Shown here: piece after piece, positions 30,294 through 36,648 of the stretch
Layout: the number at the start of each line of letters is the position of its first letter
Numbering within the stretch: position 1 is the first letter of the stretch
NCBI GenBank assembly: GCA_001399805.1
Contig: LIHJ01000042.1
Location: 1-36,648 of the forward strand
Direction of reading: 5' to 3'
Length of the DNA: 36,648 nt
Source of the DNA: Candidatus Bathyarchaeota archaeon BA1
GTDB taxonomy: Archaea; Thermoproteota; Bathyarchaeia; Bathyarchaeales; Bathyarchaeaceae
Translations under genes and position numbers: made by a program
The notes under the pieces: model-generated
Told to the model about the DNA's origin: nothing
Seen by the model: the letters and a program-made list of their open reading frames with translations, nothing else
Database searches by the model: none

Positions 30294-33203
30294 ATGGTTC
30301 GAGTTGCCGTGCTCGATGAGGATCGATGCAAGTCGAAACGTTGTGGTAGGGTGTGCTATCGTTTTTGTCCACCTGTGAGAAGTAGAATTGAGGCCATTCG
30401 GTTTGAGAACGCAAAGCCGCTCATTGTGGAAGCCCTCTGCGTAGGATGTGGCATCTGCTTAGACCCAAGCGTCCCGATATTTACAGAAGACGGAGTAAGA
30501 CTCCTCTCGGACATTAAAATGGGGGATAGGGTATTAACCCATAATGGAGAGTTTATGCCCGTCAGGGAGGTGCATCGCAGAAGGTATGATGGGCCACTCT
30601 ATGAGATTTCTATTTATGGGTTGCCAGACAAACTTCTTGTTACAAAGGAGCACCCTATACTAGCCGTGGTACGAAAACCAATAAAACGCGGACGCAGGCT
30701 TAAAAAAGCCATTTCAGAAAAGAAGTGGGTTCTACCTAACGAATTAAAAAAAGGTGATTATCTCCTAATACCGATAATGAAGGGGACGCGTGATGTCCTG
30801 ACACTGACTACTAAAATCCCCGTCGTCATACCCGGTGGCGAAGGGAATGTGTGGGTGGAAAAGAGGTTTCACTTCAAAACAGACGGAAACTTCCTCAGAT
30901 TAATAGGCTATTACCTTGCTGAAGGAATTATAGAGAGAAGGAGAATTACCCTTACCTTTTCGTCAAGGGAACAAAGATACATAAACGATAGCAAGTATTT
31001 AATAGGAAAGTATCTCAGAGGCAAACCTACAACCTATAATTCTCCCCGAAATTCTGTACAGGTCCGACTTAATTCCTCTCCTCACGCTAGATTTTTCAGT
31101 ATCTTTGGAGCATCTTGCGATCTAAAGAAAGTGCCTTCATGGGCATTAACAATCCCCCAAGATAAACAATCTGAACTAGTGAAAGGAGTCTGGAGGGGCG
31201 ATGGATGTAGAGAGAAGAAAAGAAATTATTTTAACATAGTTACTACCTCCAAGACTCTAGCTTATCAATTACAACAGATTCTGGCGCGAGGGGGTATCGT
31301 CGGCTCGATCGCAAAGTCTAAGCAACGATCCAAAAAAACGGCGTATCATATTAATGTCCTCGGAGGATTTGTACAAAAAATGGCTGAAATATGTGGCGTG
31401 AAGATAACGGAGACCCGCAATCGCACCTGCAGCCGTTTCATCATAGATGGCAATCACATATACGCACCGATCCGCAGAATTAAGATCCGCAGAGTGAGCG
31501 GGCATGAGGTGCTAAATCTTGAAGTTGAGAGAGATGAGACCTACGTGGCGTCGGGCGTTGTGGTTCATAATTGCGTCAAGAAATGCCCCTTCAAGGCCCT
31601 CTCCATCGTGAACCTTGCAGACGAACTTGAGGGGGAGTGCAGCCATCGATTTGGCCCAAACACCTTCAAGCTATTCCGCCTACCCATACCCTCCTCAGGC
31701 GTCGTGCTGGGGCTTCTGGGTCAAAATGGGATTGGAAAGACCACTGCCCTCAAAATCCTCTCTGGAGATGTTAAACCAAACCTCGGAAAATACGATGAGA
31801 AACCTGATTGGCCTCAGCTTATACAACACTTTCGTGGGTCAACACTCCAAGAGTATTTCCAAAGGTTAAGCGCCAATAGGCTGAGGATGGTGCATAAGCC
31901 GCAGTATGTGGACAAGATTCCCCGTGTGGTTTTAGGAAAGGTTGGGGAACTTCTTGAAAAGATAGATGAACGAGGAAAGCTGGGTTTCCTCGTGGAGCAG
32001 CTTCAGCTTCACACCATTTTAGATCGAAAGCTCGATGTTTTGAGTGGTGGGGAGCTCCAGAGGGTTGCCATCGCCGCCACGATTTGTCGAGAGGCAGACG
32101 TTTACCTCTTCGATGAGCCATCCAGCTACCTAGATGTGAAACAACGTCTCCAAGCCGCCAGGGCCATACGAAGCCTCAAAAACGACGGTAAAACCGTGGT
32201 TGTGGCAGAGCATGACCTCGCCATACTGGACTATCTATCCGATCATGTCTGCGTCTTCTACGGGGCTCCTGGGGTATATGGCATCGTTTCCCACGTTCAT
32301 GGGGTGAGGGTGGGGATCAACATCTACCTTCAAGGCTTCATCCCAGATGAAAACGTTCGATTTAGAAAGGACCCCATCATCTTCCACGTGAAACCCCCAG
32401 CGGCGGGCTGGGCGGCTGGAGAAACACTGCTGAAGTGGGATGGGATGAAGAAGTCGTACGGGGATTTTACGCTCTATGTGGAGTCTGGGGAGGCAAAGCG
32501 GGGCGAGGTTATTGGAATAGTGGGACCCAACGGCATTGGAAAAACCACCTTCGTGAAGCTCTTGGCCGGGATTGAAAAACCCGATGAGGGGGAATCGTCA
32601 GCGCGTTATGGATTAACCATAGGCTATAAGCCCCAGTACATTTCGGCGGAGTATGAAGGAACCGTTAAAGACCTTTTGAGGGGCATAGCCAAGGATGATT
32701 TTGCATCCAGTTGGTATAGAAGCGAGGTTTTGCAACCCTTAAACGTGCAACCCATCCTCGATCGCGATATAACCGAGCTGAGCGGAGGTGAGCTTCAGAA
32801 AACCGCCATAGCCGCCTGCCTATCCCAAAAAGCCCAACTATATCTCCTCGATGAGCCCAGCGCCTACCTCGATGTGGAAGAGAGATTATCCATGGCCCGA
32901 ACCATCAGAAGGGTGGTTGAAAACCGAAATGTCACAGCCTTTGTTGTCGAACACGACGTTGTGGCACAAGACTTTATTGCGGACCGCCTCATGATCTTCA
33001 CCGGAGAGCCCGGAATCCGTGGCGTAGCCAACCCACCCACCAGCCTTCGAAACGGCATGAACACCTTTCTCAAAGAGATGAACATCACCTTTAGGAGGGA
33101 TCCCGCAACGAAAAGACCTAGGGTGAACAAAGAGGAATCCAAGCTCGATAGATATCAAAAGAAGATCGCGGAATATTACTACGTGCCCGCTAAGGAAAAG
33201 TAG
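30294..33203 (+). CDS. ABCE1 / RNase L inhibitor homologue (ribosome recycling ATPase), interrupted by an intein
   Basis: The 969-residue precursor would yield a 597-residue ABCE1 after splicing, the normal length. The N-terminal iron-sulfur domain has CKSKRCGRVCYRFCP and then CVGCGIC...VKKCP; the last part is split by the intein. Two ATPase halves follow: GQNGIGKTT with LSGGELQRVAIAA, and GPNGIGKTT with LSGGELQKTAIAA. Both have Walker B and H-loops (VVAEHD, VVEHDV). ABCE1 splits the ribosome after termination and joins initiation complexes. The start follows GGAGAGG. The Fe-S domain is essential for recycling, so splicing should be essential to the cell. Confidence 0.96.
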   Translation: MVRVAVLDEDRCKSKRCGRVCYRFCPPVRSRIEAIRFENAKPLIVEALCVGCGICLDPSVPIFTEDGVRLLSDIKMGDRVLTHNGEFMPVREVHRRRYDGPLYEISIYGLPDKLLVTKEHPILAVVRKPIKRGRRLKKAISEKKWVLPNELKKGDYLLIPIMKGTRDVLTLTTKIPVVIPGGEGNVWVEKRFHFKTDGNFLRLIGYYLAEGIIERRRITLTFSSREQRYINDSKYLIGKYLRGKPTTYNSPRNSVQVRLNSSPHARFFSIFGASCDLKKVPSWALTIPQDKQSELVKGVWRGDGCREKKRNYFNIVTTSKTLAYQLQQILARGGIVGSIAKSKQRSKKTAYHINVLGGFVQKMAEICGVKITETRNRTCSRFIIDGNHIYAPIRRIKIRRVSGHEVLNLEVERDETYVASGVVVHNCVKKCPFKALSIVNLADELEGECSHRFGPNTFKLFRLPIPSSGVVLGLLGQNGIGKTTALKILSGDVKPNLGKYDEKPDWPQLIQHFRGSTLQEYFQRLSANRLRMVHKPQYVDKIPRVVLGKVGELLEKIDERGKLGFLVEQLQLHTILDRKLDVLSGGELQRVAIAATICREADVYLFDEPSSYLDVKQRLQAARAIRSLKNDGKTVVVAEHDLAILDYLSDHVCVFYGAPGVYGIVSHVHGVRVGINIYLQGFIPDENVRFRKDPIIFHVKPPAAGWAAGETLLKWDGMKKSYGDFTLYVESGEAKRGEVIGIVGPNGIGKTTFVKLLAGIEKPDEGESSARYGLTIGYKPQYISAEYEGTVKDLLRGIAKDDFASSWYRSEVLQPLNVQPILDRDITELSGGELQKTAIAACLSQKAQLYLLDEPSAYLDVEERLSMARTIRRVVENRNVTAFVVEHDVVAQDFIADRLMIFTGEPGIRGVANPPTSLRNGMNTFLKEMNITFRRDPATKRPRVNKEESKLDRYQKKIAEYYYVPAKEK
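30456..31571 (+). mobile_element. Intein with LAGLIDADG homing endonuclease inside ABCE1
   Basis: Residues 55-426 of the precursor (372 residues) form an intein. Block A is CLDPSVPIFTEDGV with nucleophile Cys55. Block B is LLVTKEHPIL, with the TxxH of splicing domains. The first DOD motif is LIGYYLAEG and the second is LVKGVWRGDG. Block F/G is LEVERDETYVASGVVVHN, with the penultimate His and terminal Asn, followed by Cys427 as +1 residue. All elements for protein splicing are present and both endonuclease motifs keep the acidic residue (E, D), so the homing enzyme may be active. The insertion leaves the host as GCGI-CVKKCP. The segment is AT-richer than its host gene. Confidence 0.95.
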
Positions 33204-33225
33204 AATTTTGTTCTCCCTCAAATAA

Positions 33226-33963
<738 letters not shown>

Positions 33964-34041
33964 AAAACCTATGAGCAGAATTCATAAACACACTTAATGA
34001 TCGTAACGTAGACGGTTCAATGTTAATAGCATTTTTCAAAT

Positions 34042-34052
34042 GATATAAATTA
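34042..34052 (+). promoter_or_regulatory. TATA-box promoter of the DUF89 gene
   Basis: GATATAAATTA lies about 55-64 bases before the TTG start of the DUF89 gene, in an AT-rich spacer, giving a leader of some 30 bases that holds an AAGGGG site. Confidence 0.45.
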
Positions 34053-34105
34053 GGTTTTGCAACACAATAACAAAAGCATAATGGATCTTGACAAGGGGTT
34101 CATAG

Positions 34106-34999
34106 TTGAAGGTTGAGGTTGAATGCGCCGCATGCCTACTCCACCGCGGCTATCTGGAAGTTAAGAACGCCACAAACGACTTATCCCTCCAATTCAAGGC
34201 GATGTCTGTTCTCGCAGATCTTTTAAGTAGGGAATTTAAGCCAGCCGCTGTTCCAGCTGTGCTCGGCACAGAGAGGGATAGGCTGGTAAAAAGGGTGACG
34301 GGCAATTCAGATCCATATGCGAAAACGAAGCAACTGAGCAATCGTAGAGCTTTGGAGATCCTTCCATTGGTTAAAAGCCTAATTTCAAGAGAATCTTCAA
34401 CAGAGTCTGGGTTTAGAAAAGCTTGCTTATGCTCCATTGTAGGGAACGTTATAGAATTCGACATCCCAGTGCACGCCTTCAAGTTCGAGGACATGGAGAA
34501 GATGATTCAACGAGCGGAAGAGGACCTGGCCATAGACGAAATCCCCAGAATTTTTAACGCAGCAAGAAAGGCGAGAAGGATTTTGTATTTAACCGACAAC
34601 GCTGGGGAGATAGCCTTTGACACGCTATTCGTTCACGAATTGAAAAAGCTGGGGGCGCACGTTGTGGTGGGGGTTAAGGATAAGCCCATCCTCAATGACG
34701 CCACCATGGGGGACGCTGAGGCTGTGGGGATGCACAAAGTTGCGGACAGCGTGATCACCACAGGAACCGACTCGGTCGGATTAATCCCCGAGGAATGTTC
34801 CCAAGAGTTCTTCGATTTTTATTCTTCAGTAGACTTTGTGGTGGCTAAGGGCATGGGATACTTGGAGACCATTTCGGAGTTCCAAAGTTTGTGTACGGCT
34901 CATGCTTTTTTGTTGAGGACTAAGTGTGGTCCAGTGGCTAGGTTTTTGGGTGTTGATGTGGGTAAGAATGTTGCTATGCTACGGGATATCTCCTTTTGA
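34106..34999 (+). CDS. DUF89 family damage-control phosphatase (ARMT1-like domain)
   Basis: The 297-residue protein begins with the CAACLLHRG motif of the short archaeal DUF89 subfamily. It continues with YLTDNAGEIAFDTLFV, which holds the DNAGE metal-binding residues, VGVKDKPILNDAT and DFVVAKGMGYLET, with the Lys and Gly of the family. DUF89 proteins are metal-dependent phosphatases that remove damaged or overflow sugar phosphates and similar metabolites. The preferred substrate of this one is unknown. It starts at TTG. Confidence 0.88.
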   Translation: MKVEVECAACLLHRGYLEVKNATNDLSLQFKAMSVLADLLSREFKPAAVPAVLGTERDRLVKRVTGNSDPYAKTKQLSNRRALEILPLVKSLISRESSTESGFRKACLCSIVGNVIEFDIPVHAFKFEDMEKMIQRAEEDLAIDEIPRIFNAARKARRILYLTDNAGEIAFDTLFVHELKKLGAHVVVGVKDKPILNDATMGDAEAVGMHKVADSVITTGTDSVGLIPEECSQEFFDFYSSVDFVVAKGMGYLETISEFQSLCTAHAFLLRTKCGPVARFLGVDVGKNVAMLRDISF

Positions 35000-35087
35000 T
35001 TTCCTGCATCGGTTCTGGTAACTCCTCGGGAGATGGAGTCAGGTTTATATGCTGTCTTCCTCAATTCTAGGGTGTGTTGGGCGTTAA
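35000..35087 (+). promoter_or_regulatory. Spacer with TATA-like element before a TnpB fragment
   Basis: AGGTTTATATGC at 35041-35052 is a plausible TATA box. It lies about 35-45 bases before the TnpB N-terminal fragment and probably belonged to that element. GTGTTGGGCG at about 35073 could have been its start codon, now one base out of frame. Confidence 0.35.
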
Positions 35088-35210
35088 AGGGTTCAGTTTC
35101 AAATTGCAGCTACAGAGCAGCTCCTTAGCTTATTGAAAACTTTCAGAGATATAGTGAATGAAGCGATAAGAGTAGGGCTTGAAAAGTGGGTCTTCGTACT
35201 GTGCCTCTGA
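35088..35210 (+). pseudogene. TnpB N-terminal fragment
   Basis: The frame reads VQFQIAATEQLLSLLKTFRD, then IVNEAIRVGLEK, and stops. This matches the first helix region of archaeal TnpB proteins (...LLxTLKxFRDxVNEAIRxGLE). Nothing of the later RuvC or zinc parts follows. The fragment abuts the truncated end of the prohead-protease-like gene on the other strand. Confidence 0.65.
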
Positions 35211-35439
35211 TAAGCTTGGGGTCTGAAAGGATTATTTCTGGCGGGTGCTCCTCAACAATCCAGGCGTTTTCTGCTGTGAAAACTGCCTTCTCAACCTCTT
35301 CAGCAGGCTCATAAACTTTCATGCCGTCGTAGTCATAGACACCTTCCCTTGTGATTACAGCCGGCACAGTAAGTGTCTCATCGTCTTCATGAATTTCCAT
35401 CTTGTCAGCTTGGATGGAGTTTAAAGCATATTTCCTCAT
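35143..35439 (-). pseudogene. Prohead protease-like (DUF2213) protein, truncated N-terminal part
   Basis: The 98-residue frame has VPAVITREGVYDYDG, then YEPAEEVEKAVF, then IVEEHPPEIILSDPKLIRGTV, the usual N-terminal course of DUF2213-type phage head proteins (REGVxxY, then pxxExxxA, then xxHPP). A good ribosome-binding site (AAGGGGCGA) precedes the ATG. After LIRGTV the text becomes unrelated because the strand then lies opposite the TnpB fragment. The gene has thus lost most of its length near 35205. Confidence 0.6.
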
Positions 35440-35486
35440 GTGAAATCGCCCCTTTTAGCTGTTGGAAACGACAGGAACGCGTTGTC

Positions 35487-35714
35487 CTATTGAGCAGTCC
35501 CTTCTTTCGCGTCTTCAGCCATCGCAACGCCTAAGGCTCCGAGGAATGCTAAGGCTCCGCAAGCCAGTGGAATAGCCATGGATGTGAAGATAGGTGTTAC
35601 TCCCATCTCTGTGATGGCTGTGGTCAATAGAACGCCAGCGAGGAAGAACAGGATGAAAAAGGCTAAAGCGTATGGGAGCATTGCGGTTACGCGTCTTCCA
35701 AACGGCAACTTCAT
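35487..35714 (-). CDS. Small two-helix membrane protein in the provirus remnant
   Basis: The 75-residue protein has two hydrophobic segments (residues about 11-33, MLPYALAFFILFFLAGVLL, and about 42-66, PIFTSMAIPLACGALAFLGALG) joined by a short loop, and a charged tail EDAKEGTAQ. GAGGTGAAA lies nine bases before the ATG. Its place between portal and head-protease remnants suggests a virus gene; a holin-like role is possible but unsupported by sequence. Confidence 0.5.
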   Translation of the reverse strand: MKLPFGRRVTAMLPYALAFFILFFLAGVLLTTAITEMGVTPIFTSMAIPLACGALAFLGALGVAMAEDAKEGTAQ

Positions 35715-35773
35715 TTTCCATTTTCACCTCGTCAAGAAAGCACCAAGCCAGCATATTATTTTAGTGAACTAAA

Positions 35774-36175
35774 ATGATGCCAAAATTTGAAGTTGTCGAA
35801 TCATATCTGAATAATTCTGACGTTGGGCTTTTAAAGCGGAAAAGTCTAAGACAAATCGAGGTGCGAATAATGGGGTTAAAAGAAGGATATATTGGAAAAT
35901 GGAGTAGATACGCAAAGGATGAGGTTAAGATTAGGGTTGCCCGTCCAAGTGTTTTAGCCCCATCCGAAAGATTATTGAAACGTTGGAAAGGGGGAAAAAT
36001 AGATTGGGCGGAGTATGAGAGGCGTTTTCGAGAGGAAATTTTAAGCAACCCCGCCGTGGCGAAGTTGAGGGAGATTAAAAAGTTGGCCGAGGAAAAGGAT
36101 GTTAGGCTGATTTGTTATGAGAAAAATCCGCCGTGCCACCGTTTTATTTTAATTGATATGGTCCGTGAGTTATAA
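35774..36175 (+). CDS. DUF488 family protein
   Basis: The 133-residue protein shows the DUF488 signatures: LKRWKGGKIDWAEYERRFREEI in the middle and EKDVRLICYEKNPPCHRFIL near the end, with Cys and a CHR motif. The function of the family is not established; a nucleotide- or DNA-damage-related role has been guessed from its spread in islands. It lies on the opposite strand to the surrounding virus-like genes and its stop overlaps the end of the portal-like ORF. It may be a cargo gene. Confidence 0.7.
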   Translation: MMPKFEVVESYLNNSDVGLLKRKSLRQIEVRIMGLKEGYIGKWSRYAKDEVKIRVARPSVLAPSERLLKRWKGGKIDWAEYERRFREEILSNPAVAKLREIKKLAEEKDVRLICYEKNPPCHRFILIDMVREL

Positions 36176-36643
36176 CAAATCGTATTCTTCTGCCCAGCTG
36201 TAAAATGTGCTTGTGCTTATGCCCAAGTCTCTGCAGATTTTGTTCACGCTGTCGCCTCTAGCCATTCTTTCAGCCAAAAGCTTGTCAACGGGCTTACCAT
36301 ATTTTCGTTCCAGCTCCCACTGCCGCTTTGAAAGCACCTTCGCCCCCTCATTTGAGTTTGCGAGGACCGCCGCCTGAATCTTGATTAAGCCTAAGACTAC
36401 GTCGCCGCCTGGAATCCGCTCCAAACCCTCAAGCTGACGGATCTCATTCACAGTCATCCAGTTCGTCTTAAGCTCTAAGCTGCGAGTTTTATCCAACTCT
36501 GCAGCCGCTTGGTCTCGTGGGTTTATTTCAAACCCGCCCTTCCAATTAATCCTGTAATGCACGTCTGGAATCTGCTGCTTTGTTGCATTAATATTTTTTG
36601 TTGTTTCTGTTCTGTGTTTGTCCCTTGCTTTTTCATCCTTTTC
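36170..36643 (-). pseudogene. Virus portal protein C-terminus with HTH tail, N-terminally truncated
   Basis: The minus-strand frame opens after a stop at 36644-36646 without a good start codon. It reads INWKGGFEINPRDQAAAELD, then NWMTVNEIRQLEGLERIPGGD, the motif found near the C-terminus of tailed-virus portal proteins (TxNExRxLEGLxxxxGGD). A helix-turn-helix follows (MARGDSVNKICRDLGISTSTFYSW). GTG 36562 would give a 130-residue product, but the portal body is missing within the visible sequence; more may lie beyond the window. With the prohead-protease-like gene it suggests a decayed tailed provirus. Confidence 0.55.
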
Positions 36644-36648
36644 TTAGG

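Overview
The window looks like a chromosomal segment of an archaeon. It encodes archaeal-type prolyl-tRNA synthetase, ribosomal proteins S6e, S24e and S27ae, aIF2 gamma, RNA polymerase subunit Rpo7 (RpoE1), Spt4 (RpoE2), ABCE1, archaeal triosephosphate isomerase and an archaeal independent phosphoglycerate mutase. Promoters are TATA-type and many genes carry GGAGGTG-like ribosome binding sites. A bifunctional Fae-Hps enzyme, tungsten aldehyde oxidoreductase (AOR) fragments and a PaREP1 protein fit a TACK-type lineage, perhaps Bathyarchaeia. That placement is inference and no 16S gene is present.

Layout. 1-1.7 kb: the end of an AOR gene, a 3' tRNA-like piece, a retropepsin-like protein and a TnpB relic. 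1.7-4.6 kb: proS and apgM. 4.7-8.8 kb: membrane and exported proteins (a multi-pass protein, then a DUF2330 + PrcB-like pair) and a stand-alone pyruvate kinase C-terminal-domain protein. 8.9-11.4 kb: an AbrB regulator and a MacB-type ABC exporter. 11.4-14.0 kb: a gene graveyard holding PaREP1 plus at least seven broken pieces (PIN, RelE, MoaD, AOR, winged helix, an unknown protein, an ABC-2 permease). 14.0-18.9 kb: an orphan AT-rich gene, a creatininase-family enzyme, an HTH-Fae-Hps fusion and a transglutaminase-like exported protein.

19.0-25.0 kb: the translation/transcription operon rps6e - aIF2 gamma - PIN (Fcf1-like) - rpoE1 - spt4 - dephospho-CoA kinase - rps24e - rps27ae, interrupted by a decayed IS605-type TnpB element. 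25.2-30 kb: an Ste24-type protease, a NitT/TauT-type permease and binding protein without an ATPase, and an isoaspartyl peptidase/asparaginase. 30.1-35.0 kb: a Glu/Trp micropeptide ORF, ABCE1 interrupted by an intein with a homing endonuclease, tpiA and a DUF89 phosphatase. 35.0-36.6 kb: a TnpB fragment and head-gene remnants of a tailed provirus (prohead-protease-like, portal C-terminus), with a DUF488 protein between them.

The strongest unusual features are: (1) a 372-residue intein inserted exactly at a [4Fe-4S] cysteine of ABCE1; (2) an extra N-terminal HTH-like domain on Fae-Hps, with repeated TGTCGGA boxes at its promoter; (3) an aIF2 gamma gene with no ATG/GTG/TTG start, apparently starting at CTG directly after the rps6e stop; (4) a 24-residue Glu/Trp repeat micropeptide behind a near-perfect Shine-Dalgarno sequence; (5) the graveyard of gene fragments.
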